DNA of 64,000 nucleotides from Paraktedonobacter sp039923935 (GCA_039923935.1 JBDTBU010000195.1:1-64000), one strand, 5' to 3'. Counted from the stretch's first letter, positions 53,628-62,976 are shown. Program-made: numbers and translations. Notes: generated from the sequence alone by a model not told the origin.

Positions 53628-53852
53628 AAAAGATCTTCCTTTCCAAAGGTTTTTTATGCGCAAAGCTGCACACACCAATAGAGTACCATAATTCTGGGCT
53701 ATTGGGAACAAACGTACAAAACCTGGCCTTTCGGTTTTCCTTGTTTGCCAGCAACTGCGGCAGGAAAAACAGTGGGAGGTGAAAATAACCCAATCTCCTG
53801 AAGTGGGTTACCGCCCTATGCGATCTCGCCTTTAGCGACTGCGATACGTACT

Positions 53853-53935
53853 CTTGCGCATCCCCAATGAGATGCGCAAGATCGCTCTCGGGCTAAAACC
53901 CTGAGAAGGATGCCCTCTTTGCAAGGTTTCTCAGG
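53853..53935. repeat. inverted repeats between excisionase and integrase genes
   Basis: Two hairpins are present: CTTGCGCATC/GATGCGCAAG (53853-53880, 8-nt loop) and CCTGAGAA/TTCTCAGG (53900-53935). They lie in the 328-bp space between the two genes. They could regulate the integrase or be recombination arm sites. No other gene is seen in 53628-53955. Confidence 0.6.
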
Positions 53936-53955
53936 TAGCACAGACCTCTATCTAT

Positions 53956-54156
53956 TTAACTAGCTTCACGCCTTTTTTCAAGCCAGTGTTGAAGGTCCTC
54001 TTTAGATACCCGTACGGCTCGCCCAAACTTTATTATAGGAAGGTTTTCTTTCCAAATCAGTTCATAGACTTTCGTTCTCCCTAGGCTGAGTACTTTTGCA
54101 ACTTGCGGAATCGTTAAAAGCATTTGGAAGGACGTTGGTTGGTCATGTGGTTCCAT
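53956..54156 (-). CDS. excisionase-like DNA-binding protein
   Basis: This 66-residue protein is a helix-turn-helix of the excisionase/AlpA (HTH_17) type: LLTIPQVAKVLSLGRTKVYE, then LPIIKFGRAVRVSKEDLQHW. It lies upstream of the integrase on the same strand and probably controls excision or integrase expression. Confidence 0.85.
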   Translation of the reverse strand: MEPHDQPTSFQMLLTIPQVAKVLSLGRTKVYELIWKENLPIIKFGRAVRVSKEDLQHWLEKRREAS

Positions 54157-54298
54157 TGCTCATTCTCTTTCTGAATTATCATAATCCTGTAGTCCGATCT
54201 CGATCTCTTTGGAGAGCACTCGCTTTCTGCTCTTGTCTAAGGGATCGAGGCGTTTACTACAAGTATGCCCAATTCGTCGGTCAGATACCACAACAAAA

Positions 54299-54342
54299 CT
54301 CTACAAAATGTCGTGTAGAGAAAAATGGAGGGTTTTGTAGAG
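54299..54342. promoter_or_regulatory. cluster of TGTAGAG sites
   Basis: CTCTACAAAA (54299-54308) is the exact complement of TTTTGTAGAG (54333-54342), and a third TGTAGAG is at 54314-54320. The last two are 22 bp apart. It lies about 145 bp upstream of the excisionase-like gene and could be its operator or recombination arm sites. Confidence 0.5.
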
Positions 54343-54564
54343 TGCATAAACAAATAAAAAGAGTAAAAATCAATATATTGCGATTGAATATATCACAGAG
54401 TAGAGAAAACGGTTACCCATGATGTTGCTTGGAAAGGATGCACAGTAGACTTTATTCCGGTTGTAGTATACTCAAGAAAAACCAAAACAGGGAGAGTCAC
54501 ATGAGCGGATTAAGATAGGCAGAAGTGGTGAGGCCACCTACATTTTGTCCAAAGGAGCGGAAGG

Positions 54565-54993
54565 ATGACGCTGATCCCAAGGGGTTACAGGAGCAAGACG
54601 CGGCATAGCGGCAAGATACCAAGCGTGCAGAGATTGTTCAGATATAGTGTCCCATATGACCTCTCCATGGGACCGATCGCACGGTTTTGTCTAAAAAGAG
54701 CCATTTGTTGTATCGCAACAACGCCTCTCTCGTTGCGATATCGTGCCCTACCCTCAGCTTGCATTCTAACGCGTGCATTCTCTCTCATAATGATCGAGCC
54801 ACGCACGCCACCCATCGGACAGGGATCTCCATCTGAGAAGCTAGAGGAGCCTATAGAAAGGGTCGGCTTGTTTTTGAGCCGAAGAGCGTCTTGCAATGTT
54901 GAGATAATCAAAACTGGTGGATCCTCGATCATTCAAGGCAAAACGCTTCCTGCTTCTTTCTTAGAGCGCGAAGGGAAAGCCTGCCTCTCTTGA
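54565..54993 (+). CDS. doubtful hypothetical frame
   Basis: A frame of 142 residues starts 8 nt after AAAGGAGCGG, which is a good ribosome site. The protein is Arg- and Ser-rich, shows no domain, and a frame of 115 residues is open on the other strand. I give it as possible only. The stretch 54157-54564 before it holds no gene. Confidence 0.3.
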   Translation: MTLIPRGYRSKTRHSGKIPSVQRLFRYSVPYDLSMGPIARFCLKRAICCIATTPLSLRYRALPSACILTRAFSLIMIEPRTPPIGQGSPSEKLEEPIERVGLFLSRRASCNVEIIKTGGSSIIQGKTLPASFLEREGKACLS

Positions 54994-55015
54994 CTTAAAA
55001 CGAATGGAATGCTAC

Positions 55016-55055
55016 TTTTGTGTGGCAACAAGGATCATCTCGTTGCCACACAAAA
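55016..55055. repeat. 14-bp inverted repeat before the second recombinase
   Basis: TTTTGTGTGGCAAC and GTTGCCACACAAAA pair perfectly around a 12-nt loop. It ends 23 bp before the recombinase start, just in front of its ribosome site, so it could regulate that gene. Confidence 0.6.
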
Positions 55056-55078
55056 AAAAGCAGAAAGGGAAATATATC

Positions 55079-56146
55079 ATGACGATGGTATTGCTTCTTC
55101 GGAGCGATCGGACAGCGCTGATCGACCATACCATTGCACTTTGGATCAAAACCAAAGCGGAATTGTCGAATAGTTTGCGGACCAGAGAAAGCTATGAGCA
55201 CGCTATTACCACGTTTCGCAGTATGGCCCTTGCTGCTGGCATCGACCTCGATGGGTTTCCCCCAACAGATCCTATTCGTCACAGAACGTTCGATGAAATG
55301 GAACACGCCCTTGCAGCTCTTGGACTCATGGCACAAGTCTGGGCCTCATCGGCTCACAAGGAAAAACAACGTCAAGAAGGCGTCAGTGCGAATACGTACA
55401 ACAACCGCCTTTCGGTTATCAGTAGCTTTTACACTTTTGGGAAAGAGCGGCGGTTGCTGCGCATGGATAATCCGATTGAACATATCGAGCGACGCAAGGT
55501 TCAGGACTACATCTCAGCACGTCCCCTTTTCAAAGATCAGATCGCGGCAGCACTGGCGAAGATCGATAAGCAGACCGTGGCAGGAAAACGTGATCATGCA
55601 CTCCTTTTGCTTTTGCTCGGAACAGGACGCCGAGCCAGTGAGGTCCGCATCCTCACATGGAAGGATCTGCTCATCTATGATGGAGGGATAACCATCCATT
55701 TTCACTGTAAGGGATCTAAAGAGTTGTACGATCACCTAGAACCACGGGTGGTTCGCACGCTACTCGCCTATCTCAAGGTTATGTTCCATTACGACCCAAA
55801 AGGGTCTCCTCCTGCTCCCGGTTCTGAGATTGCCCCAGAACAACCGATCTGGTTATCCTTTTCCCATAAACGATACCATCAACCGTTATCTCAGCGAGGT
55901 CTGGCGGATATCTTCGAGCGTTATTTTGGCATGACGAAGATCCACGCCACGCGACACACTTTTGCGCTGACAATGCTCAAATCGGGGGCAACCATTCTAG
56001 AAATCATGCAACGGCTTGGCCACAGCAATATTGCGACAACCAGCCGCTATCTGAATAGCTTAGCAAGTACTGACAATAGCTTTGCTTCTCAAATCCTTGA
56101 CGAGATGGGGATTGCAGATGATGAGGAGTTTGTCTCTGGTCTGTGA
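55079..56146 (+). CDS. tyrosine recombinase (XerC/D-like)
   Basis: This recombinase of about 355 residues starts at 55079 after AAAGGGAAA. The N-terminal core-binding part contains SANTYNNRLSVISSFYTFGK. The catalytic part has LGTGRRASEVRILTWKD, a central Lys in HCKGSKELYD, HATRHTFALTMLKSG and LGHSNIATTSRYLN. It is not closely related to the integrase at 52410, which is longer and has a different N-terminus. It faces away from the excisionase gene. Confidence 0.9.
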   Translation: MTMVLLLRSDRTALIDHTIALWIKTKAELSNSLRTRESYEHAITTFRSMALAAGIDLDGFPPTDPIRHRTFDEMEHALAALGLMAQVWASSAHKEKQRQEGVSANTYNNRLSVISSFYTFGKERRLLRMDNPIEHIERRKVQDYISARPLFKDQIAAALAKIDKQTVAGKRDHALLLLLLGTGRRASEVRILTWKDLLIYDGGITIHFHCKGSKELYDHLEPRVVRTLLAYLKVMFHYDPKGSPPAPGSEIAPEQPIWLSFSHKRYHQPLSQRGLADIFERYFGMTKIHATRHTFALTMLKSGATILEIMQRLGHSNIATTSRYLNSLASTDNSFASQILDEMGIADDEEFVSGL

Positions 56147-56393
56147 CCTCGTGCGCATGGGGATTACAAGTTGAAAACCCATCATGACGATAACAACCCT
56201 TTCCTTTTCAAACGCTCAATATTTTATTTCTTGTATTAAAACAGAGGATTTTCAATTCTCTCCTGTAGAGGAATTTCTCATCAATGGAACAAAAACCTGT
56301 GCTCTTCGTTGAGTACAGATTTGTTTGTTTGCAAGCCTTCTCTTTCCATATGGTAGCAGTCAGTACTCACTGCATCTCTCAGGAAGGAAGGAG

Positions 56394-57653
56394 CTACCCA
56401 GCGCGATATTCCTGCTCATGCTCTTCTGACAAAAAAACACGAGCATATGCTGTAACAACCGGATGCAACCAGTAGGAGCCATTCTTTCTCCATTCGAGTA
56501 ATCCTGTGTCCACCAGGGAATCGAGTAGATGGATTTGGAGGCCCGGTTGGTGCAAGGCCATTACCTGCTGCTCAGTAAAAGGTGCCGTCGGCATCGGTAG
56601 GGCATGAACGAGTAAAGAGAGCGCTTTTTTCGGCAACGGAGGAAGCCGTTGGATACTGCTGCTTATGGCCGCATACAAGGAGCACGGTTGGTGTGCATGA
56701 ATACGCATCGAGCAAGGAATATTCAGATAAAACGCGTCCTGCGTGAGCCTGAACAAGGCTTCTTCAAAACGCCGTGGCGACGAAGCACGCGCTTCGCAAC
56801 GCAAGTACTCACCCAAAAGCACTAATGCCAGCGGTAACTTACTGACATGTTGCATAAGATTTTCCATGTGCTGGCGATATTTTTGTACCAGTGTGGGCGG
56901 AAGAGATCGTATAAGCAGTGTGAAAGCCTCAGTATTGTTCAGATCTGGTACTCGGTAAATGGTATGGCTTTGGGAGAGAGCAAGCTTTTTTTGTCGTGTT
57001 GTGAACACATACTGGCATTGTGTTCCTCCCACGAGATACGCGAATAAATCATTCTCCCAGAGGTCATCCAGGAGAAAAAGGATGCGGCGTGATCCAATAG
57101 CCATACGTAAACGATCCCGCGCTTGTTCCGGATTTTTCGGAAGGGTTGAGAGACCAAGGAGACGTCCCCAGCGTTGCAGATGCTGCAACGGCTGGGATTC
57201 CTGTCCCACCGTGGCCCAGAATACACCATCAAACGTGGTACGGAGTTCCGGGTGTGTGGCAAGCATGTGTAAGACCGCTGTTTTGCCCTGGCCTGGCCAG
57301 CCAATAAGGCTCAGAATCTGTTTGGGAGAAGGACTCTCAAGTTGTTGTTGCAACTGCTTGAACAGTGCCTGCTGCCCTACCAGCGTTGTATTGGGAGAAT
57401 GCATGGGGACAGATATATCGATAATCGGAACAGTCGCACGTTGCAATGTTCTCTCATCGGAATATTCTTGCGGCCAAAAGGTGGTCTCAGGAAGATGAAG
57501 GTATTCACAAATCAACTGGCGATGAAACGTGTTTGGTTTCATCCCTTGCCGTTCCCAGCGGTGAATCGAGACACTACTGACATCGAGAACCTTTGCGAAT
57601 TCTTCCTGTGTGAGACCAGCGTGAATGCGGGCGCGTCTCAACCATTCATTCAT
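56394..57653 (-). CDS. XRE-NB-ARC (STAND) protein
   Basis: This protein of about 419 residues has an XRE helix-turn-helix at 1-60 (LRRARIHAGLTQEEFAKVLD, then SVSIHRWERQG). The NB-ARC ATPase follows with P-loop GWPGQGKT at 118-125, Walker B RRILFLLDDLW, YVFTTRQKKLAL as the sensor, and SKLPLALVLLGEYL (GLPL motif). The rest is a winged helix. No long repeat domain follows, so the sensor part is short or absent. Such proteins act as signal-driven regulators or defence switches. The start at 57653 was chosen to begin at the helix-turn-helix. Confidence 0.85.
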   Translation of the reverse strand: MNEWLRRARIHAGLTQEEFAKVLDVSSVSIHRWERQGMKPNTFHRQLICEYLHLPETTFWPQEYSDERTLQRATVPIIDISVPMHSPNTTLVGQQALFKQLQQQLESPSPKQILSLIGWPGQGKTAVLHMLATHPELRTTFDGVFWATVGQESQPLQHLQRWGRLLGLSTLPKNPEQARDRLRMAIGSRRILFLLDDLWENDLFAYLVGGTQCQYVFTTRQKKLALSQSHTIYRVPDLNNTEAFTLLIRSLPPTLVQKYRQHMENLMQHVSKLPLALVLLGEYLRCEARASSPRRFEEALFRLTQDAFYLNIPCSMRIHAHQPCSLYAAISSSIQRLPPLPKKALSLLVHALPMPTAPFTEQQVMALHQPGLQIHLLDSLVDTGLLEWRKNGSYWLHPVVTAYARVFLSEEHEQEYRAG

Positions 57654-57821
57654 TTTTGTGCACTTTCTCTCAAATCCTTTTTTAAGGCAGATATAGACAA
57701 GAGGCATCATGAACTTAAAAAAAGAGATCAATCAACACGAAAAACAGAGCTTTCTACCTGTGCGTTTCTAGACGAATGCAACGATACGCGAAACATATGT
57801 ACTCGCGACAGCACTCTCGCT

Positions 57822-58304
57822 TTACCAACGCCAACCAGCCGTCTGTGGCTCCTGCCGGTATGAAAGCAGCCCCGCCCAATACGCAACCTGACGTGCTAAA
57901 GCGTCCGCTTCGAATGCAGGATGAGAACGAGGAGACGGGTTCTCGACAATTTCTCGCATTGCCTCCTCACAGTAGGCATCACATTGTGCAGGATCTTTCA
58001 TGCCCATGCACTTGGCGAGGTAGCGCAGGTAGTTTCGACGACGGGCGTGTATGAGATCTACGGGGACTAAAACAAAATGGGCTTTGTTCGTCGTAAGGCC
58101 ACCATAGTATGTTGGAACAGAAGGATCAAAGATCTTTTTGTAAGGAAACAGCACTCCTGGCTGCCAGTTATACCACTGTCGCATGTCATCCTCGACCTGG
58201 TCAAGCGCGGTTGCCGGGGAGTACACATAAATGTGCTCGGCTAACGAGCTTTCTAGGGTTCCTTTAATGGCGGGATGCTGATTTTCTTGCTCTTTCTTCT
58301 CCAT
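57822..58304 (-). CDS. conserved hypothetical, 160 residues
   Basis: The ATG at 58304 follows AAAAGGAAACG. The protein is soluble with several Trp, Tyr and Cys (DDMRQWYNWQPGVLFPYKKI; YLAKCMGMKDPAQCDAYCEE). No family is recognised. It lies upstream of the NB-ARC gene on the same strand, 168 bp away. Confidence 0.55.
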   Translation of the reverse strand: MEKKEQENQHPAIKGTLESSLAEHIYVYSPATALDQVEDDMRQWYNWQPGVLFPYKKIFDPSVPTYYGGLTTNKAHFVLVPVDLIHARRRNYLRYLAKCMGMKDPAQCDAYCEEAMREIVENPSPRSHPAFEADALARQVAYWAGLLSYRQEPQTAGWRW

Positions 58305-58558
58305 GAATCGTTTCCTTTTCTAGCAAGGGAAGGCTGGAAGGCCTCCTTACTGCTCATGCTCGTTTACAGGTAACTCAGCACTATTTTGGAACAAAGATCG
58401 GCCTTCAACATATCTGACAAAAACACTCGCCGAAAAATGTTCTATCCTCTAGGCATAAAGGGCAGGATGTCAGAACGATAGACCAAGCAGATGACATGGT
58501 GATACTGCTCAGCAGGCAAGATGGTTTTCCATCTCACGAACGTTTTGACCCTAATAAA

Positions 58559-58611
58559 TTAGCTATTTCACTATGAATAGCTAACAAAAATAAGAATTAT
58601 TAGCTATTCAT
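58559..58611. promoter_or_regulatory. triple TTAGCTATT operator-like cluster
   Basis: ATGAATAGCTAA (58573-58584) and TTAGCTATTCAT (58600-58611) form a perfect 12-bp inverted repeat. A third TTAGCTATT is at 58559-58567. It is in the AT-rich, gene-free stretch 58305-58942 between divergent genes, and may bind one of the XRE-type proteins nearby. Confidence 0.55.
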
Positions 58612-58942
58612 TTGCTTATGCCTAACAATAATAGTTATACTAGATAGAGACGCGGCTTGTCAAGCTTTTTCCCAGCCAATTGGCTGAGCAGTAAAAATCG
58701 ATGAGAAAGCCTTCTCTGGATTGTCTGTATTTTATGTATGTAACATACAGAGTAAAATACTCTCGTTCTTACCGTTTTAATCACTCTCCCATAAAAATAT
58801 TGTGAAGCAAAAAAAAACATGGTAAAATAGACACAATCGCAGCAATACGAGGGACACATCCGTCGTCTTACGAAGAACATCCGTCACACTGGGACGATAG
58901 GTCGTCGTGACACCAACGAACAACAGGGAGAAGCATACGCAT

Positions 58943-59896
58943 ATGCGCAACGATCAGCATTACCATCAGCCGCACTGGCAAAAGCTGCTGCCTGAGTTTG
59001 CTCCGTTACCGCATTCCTTCGTAGAATATCTCTTTACCCATCCTGAGCGGTTCGACCTTTCAGCGTTTTCTTACGACCCTGACGCCTCCCTCTTTGATCG
59101 CGTTTGGGCCAATATCCAGATGATGCGAGGGAATGTGTTTGGCTATGTCCTCTCCGTCGTGCTTGCAGAACGCTCTGGTGCATTGGATACTCGGCTTTCG
59201 ATCAGCTGGTTCCACAAAGCAATGAAAGGATTTGATCCACTGCACGAGGAATCATCCCGGGCGACATTCACCAACTGGCAAACACGAGGGCTGTTACGTA
59301 CGCAAGAGTTTGGCGTCCCTGAGCCAAATTCGGCGTCTTCGCTTTTGATGATGAGATCGCTTTCGTCCCAGCGCCGCTCCTGGCTCCCAAGGAGTATGGA
59401 TTCTCATGAGCCCTGGTTCTGGGTTTGGGGCAAGGGACCCACTGATGAAACGCCGCAGGTGTACCAAATCCCACTTCAGGCTGACCTTCCGCCCCACACG
59501 CTGCTTTGGACAAGCTGGGGTGGAGCAGCCTGGCTTCCTGGTTGGAAAAGCGTGCGCCAAGTTGGAGCGATTGCATGGGCTGGAACGATGCCATTTCGTG
59601 GACAAACGTTGTGGCATCTTTCTGCGGAAGAACTGGCAGCCTGGGATCACGGTTTTGTGGAGAACGCTCAGTTGGGAATACAGCCACACACCGCACTCCC
59701 AGGCCTTCATATGGCATACGGAGTGAATAACGAATCGTATAGGTTGGCACGGTTGAATACGTTGGCCGATGAACTTCTTTCCAGAGTTGGAGAACCACTG
59801 TTGTATCAGCATCTCGAACGCTACTACTCTCGGCGCCTTCCTCCCAATGCACTTGTGCCCTCAGAGCAGAGTTCACTCGATCCCTGCACCAAATAA
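58943..59896 (+). CDS. hypothetical protein, about 317 residues
   Basis: The ATG at 58943 follows AGGGAGAAG; a GTG at 58907 would add 12 residues. The protein is soluble and rich in Trp (WFWVWGKGP; WTSWGGAAWLPGWKS), with a His-rich N-terminus (RNDQHYHQPHWQKLLPEF). Charged and aromatic patches suggest a globular enzyme or binding protein, but no motif is recognised. The XRE gene follows 181 bp later. Confidence 0.6.
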   Translation: MRNDQHYHQPHWQKLLPEFAPLPHSFVEYLFTHPERFDLSAFSYDPDASLFDRVWANIQMMRGNVFGYVLSVVLAERSGALDTRLSISWFHKAMKGFDPLHEESSRATFTNWQTRGLLRTQEFGVPEPNSASSLLMMRSLSSQRRSWLPRSMDSHEPWFWVWGKGPTDETPQVYQIPLQADLPPHTLLWTSWGGAAWLPGWKSVRQVGAIAWAGTMPFRGQTLWHLSAEELAAWDHGFVENAQLGIQPHTALPGLHMAYGVNNESYRLARLNTLADELLSRVGEPLLYQHLERYYSRRLPPNALVPSEQSSLDPCTK

Positions 59897-60077
59897 GGAA
59901 CGGGGTAGTTTGGTAATCGAGGAGTGCCCAATTAGGAGTGCTTACGAGGTGCTTTTTCTTGTTTTCCCTTCACTCTTCTGGCTCTATTCCTACTCTCTCC
60001 CAAAATACGCAATGAGATTGCGTGGAACTACTAACCTCTCTACGTTAAGCTTGCTCAAATTGAACGAGGTTCATTGG

Positions 60078-60299
60078 GTGAGTACACTACGTCTACAATT
60101 TGGTAGAAACCTCCGCCGGCTTCGTAAGCAGAGGAATATAACACAAGAGAGATTAGCAGAAACGGCAAACCTTTCTGTAGAGCAGATTAGCTTTATAGAA
60201 CGGGGGATATCTGGAGCTTCCTTTGACTCTCTGCCAAGGCTCGCAGAAGCGCTCAACGTTTCTGTGAAGGATCTTTTTACTTCCGAACAAGAAACGTGA
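60078..60299 (+). CDS. XRE-family regulator
   Basis: This 73-residue protein is a single helix-turn-helix: FGRNLRRLRKQRNITQERLA, then VEQISFIERGISGASFDSLP and LAEALNVSVKDLF. The GTG at 60078 (VSTLRLQFG) has GAGGT 7 nt upstream and gives the usual length. The frame is open much further upstream but that part overlaps the gene before it. It may bind the operator-like sites near 58559. Confidence 0.8.
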   Translation: MSTLRLQFGRNLRRLRKQRNITQERLAETANLSVEQISFIERGISGASFDSLPRLAEALNVSVKDLFTSEQET

Positions 60300-60726
60300 T
60301 GCGCACCTTCTCACCAGAATCACCTGTCGTTCGAGAGATTTATTGCATGGAGCACCGTCTATGAGATGGTGGTGACGAATGAAAAAATCATGCTGGAATG
60401 AGACAAAGAAACGTTCACTATCACGCTCGGCTTTACCATTCGCCACCACCATCTCTTTGTCTAAGATCCTCTTCGGAAACCGACAAAGAACGTGAGCCTG
60501 TTCGCGACTCCAAAGATATTTTCCAATATTACTGACTATAGGTATAATCCATTCGTGCAGAAATGTGTTTTTCTTTTACCTTAGAGGCTCCCCTTCGTTC
60601 TAATTGTAGAGTTTAATTTGTGAAAAGAGCATACTCATACTACAATGAAAGGGAAGATTGGGAACACTCCGCTTATGCGCTTTTAAGAAAACGAATAAGC
60701 GGGTTGTTCACTCAAACGCTACACAT
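60300..60726. other. gene-free stretch with a 19-bp inverted repeat
   Basis: GAGATGGTGGTGACGAATG (60363-60381) pairs with CATTCGCCACCACCATCTC (60437-60455) with two mismatches. The ends are 93 bp apart overall. It may be the footprint of a small mobile element or a strong RNA hairpin. No gene is seen. Confidence 0.5.
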
Positions 60727-61584
60727 ATGGATAAAACACAAAAAACACACCAGTCCGGCACTCGTCGGCACTATCTTGCGGACACTGAAAGTGCAGCGGA
60801 ATTGCAACGGCTCGTGCTTCAAGATGCCATGCTCACTGATATCTGTACCCCACTGCTGGCACCACGCTTGTCCACAGTGCCATTAAGCATTCTGGATATT
60901 GCCTGTGGCCCAGGCATCTGGGCGATGCGAGTCGCGAAAGCGTACCCCCAATCCCACATTACTGGCACCGACATTAGCCCATGTGTGATCGACTATGCTC
61001 GCCTGACTGCAGGTGGGGACGGTATCTCTAATGTGACATTTACACAGGCAGATTTTTATCATCTTGATCAGACCTTCCACCAGGAGCAGTTTGATTTTGT
61101 TCATGTGCGTCAAGTGCTCTGGCATTTAGGTTTAGGTAAAGAGGAACTTATTCGGCAATGGGCGACGCTCCTGAAACCAGGAGGGATAATGCGCCTGACG
61201 GACTGGGAGGCGTCGATCACCAATTCGCCAAGCTTTAACCTGCTCACGCACTACCTCAAGCAGGCACTTCATGCATACAAACGCTCGGATAGTGAATACT
61301 GCGTAGGAATTGTGTATCAACTGTTTCCGCTGTTACGGCAAGCAAGCTTCTCGCAGATCGTCGAGCAGCCCCATTATGTGAATTTTAGCGCTGGAACCGA
61401 TTTTCATGATGTCTATATTCAGGATATTACGCAAGGAGCTATTGCACTGGAAAAGTTCATTGTAGGGAGTGGCAAGGTAGATTGCGACACCTACCGAGCG
61501 TGTCTGCGAGAATCGATCAAAGAAATCGACTCGCCAGATTTCCTGGGAGGACATTTTTTCTTATCAGTATGGGGCGTGAAATAA
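60727..61584 (+). CDS. SAM-dependent methyltransferase, class I
   Basis: This protein of about 285 residues starts at 60727 (MDKTQKTHQSG). Motif I is SILDIACGPGIWAMRVAKAY, then GTDISPCVIDYAR (acidic residue that binds the ribose), DFYHLDQTF and the post-motif LKPGGIMRLTDWE. N-terminal DTESAAELQRLVLQDAMLTD is common in a broad family of small-molecule methyltransferases. The substrate is unknown. Confidence 0.87.
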   Translation: MDKTQKTHQSGTRRHYLADTESAAELQRLVLQDAMLTDICTPLLAPRLSTVPLSILDIACGPGIWAMRVAKAYPQSHITGTDISPCVIDYARLTAGGDGISNVTFTQADFYHLDQTFHQEQFDFVHVRQVLWHLGLGKEELIRQWATLLKPGGIMRLTDWEASITNSPSFNLLTHYLKQALHAYKRSDSEYCVGIVYQLFPLLRQASFSQIVEQPHYVNFSAGTDFHDVYIQDITQGAIALEKFIVGSGKVDCDTYRACLRESIKEIDSPDFLGGHFFLSVWGVK

Positions 61585-61618
61585 GTCCTGGCTGATAGGA
61601 AGTGCGATTTCAACACGA

Positions 61619-61658
61619 GAGGGCGCAGTTTAACAGAAGTGTAATATCCTACGCCCTC
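61619..61658 (+). terminator. hairpin after the methyltransferase gene
   Basis: GAGGGCG (61619-61625) pairs with CGCCCTC (61652-61658) around a 26-nt loop, 35 bp after the stop. There is no T-run. The rest of 61585-61964 shows no gene I can support. Confidence 0.4.
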
Positions 61659-61964
61659 GGAATCATCAAGACAAAAGCTCTGATGACTTCCCATGTCGAT
61701 CTTGAAGTTCCCAGGCAGATCGATGGTATTGCCATGCTAACCGCCGCACAGCGAAACGTGGAGTCCAACACAAAGCCGTATCTGCGGCTGTGATAGCCTC
61801 CTAGCTTTGCAAGCAATTGTTTCCGAACCACGCCTTAAAGTGCCTATAGGGTCCTTGCATGGCAATGAAGGAACAGCATTTTATTACCCTCTACCTATCC
61901 CGGTGCTCGCTTTGATACACAAACATGCGAAAGTATGGACAGGCTCATTTTCAGCAAAACACGG

Positions 61965-62861
61965 TTATTCCTTCTTCGGTTCCAAATTTTCAGCAAGCCA
62001 TATCAAGATACCTGGTTTCTCCTTCTGGCCAATAATCACTGTGCGCAAAATCTGCGCATCGCTCTGTGAGACGGACTCTCCGTGTGCCAGCAGGTTGCGC
62101 TTCTTGGAAATGCCTTCCCTGTCCATGCGCTGTATGATGGTCGCAAAATCTGCGATATTACCGTTTGCGGCTTTGACAATCTCCTCACATAGTCGCCAGT
62201 CAGCTTTGGCTTTCGCGATATCCTCCTGGTATTTTGGAGCGTGAGATGGGCGCGGGTCTTCTGCTTGAAGATGATACATCATTATCAGAAAACCAAGCGT
62301 CATCTCGCGGCTAAACCCTTTCTGGGCCACATCAGCGTAATACTTGTATTTCGGATAGTAATCGTGAATGCGTCGGTTCATCTCTTTCTCCAGCGCTCGA
62401 CAGTATTGAATCGCAGGAGCCGCCCAGTCTTGTAAGCCTTTGGCATGTGTGTATTCTTCCCAGACATATTCGCCGCTGAGCAGGTTGTTGCGGGTCTCTT
62501 CAGCAAGGTGGCGTTGATGTTTTTTCCAGTAGTCACCAAAGATCCAATCCTCGAAATGCGCTTCAATCGCTGTGGTATTGCCGTGGCGCTGCACATATTG
62601 CTCGATGGTTCGTCCAACACCCAGAAAAATGTGGCTGCGCAACTGTTCAGCCCGTGTTTCATTGCCAGCGTTCTCAGCCTCGTTCAGTCTCTCCTCAGAG
62701 CGCGTGCGCAGATCGCCATTTTGTTGCGTTAAGCCACTCAGCGTATCAACGCGAATGACGAAGGGAGGAAAGGAGATTTCCTTTCGGCTACTTGGTTTTG
62801 CCATGGAAACAGTGTATAATACACCCGTAAAGTACGCTCTCCCACGGGTTCCCAACAACAT
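61965..62861 (-). CDS. HEPN-motif protein, candidate RNase
   Basis: This 298-residue protein has AAAAGGAG 5 nt before the ATG at 62861. The middle and C-terminal parts are helical. KKRNLLAHGE gives R255-N-x3-H260, the RN(x4)H form of the HEPN ribonuclease motif. The helix containing AIQYCRALEKEMNRR (about 150-164) suits the first helix of a HEPN bundle. HEPN proteins of this kind often act as toxins in defence systems. No matching antitoxin (MNT) gene adjoins. It is divergent from the gene at 62977, with 115 bp between them. Confidence 0.62.
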   Translation of the reverse strand: MLLGTRGRAYFTGVLYTVSMAKPSSRKEISFPPFVIRVDTLSGLTQQNGDLRTRSEERLNEAENAGNETRAEQLRSHIFLGVGRTIEQYVQRHGNTTAIEAHFEDWIFGDYWKKHQRHLAEETRNNLLSGEYVWEEYTHAKGLQDWAAPAIQYCRALEKEMNRRIHDYYPKYKYYADVAQKGFSREMTLGFLIMMYHLQAEDPRPSHAPKYQEDIAKAKADWRLCEEIVKAANGNIADFATIIQRMDREGISKKRNLLAHGESVSQSDAQILRTVIIGQKEKPGILIWLAENLEPKKE

Positions 62862-62976
62862 AGGTCTCCTTTTCTAGCACGAAGAAAAAGAATAGGGCAA
62901 GGAGGAGTCAATCTTGATCTCGTAGTGGAAATAGCCCGATTGCAACTTGCATACGCACAAGATAAAGGCATAGACT

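Noticed and set aside
54585..54932. Minus-strand frame of 115 residues
   Set aside because: It has no ribosome site and no domain. The opposing plus-strand frame has a better start but is itself doubtful.
60153..60452. Transposase remnant, because the minus strand reads ANGKAER like an integrase core motif
   Set aside because: Only one short motif matches. The rest of the frame does not align with any DDE transposase I know.
61649..61831. Minus-strand frame of 60 residues as a transposase piece
   Set aside because: No motif could be matched with confidence.
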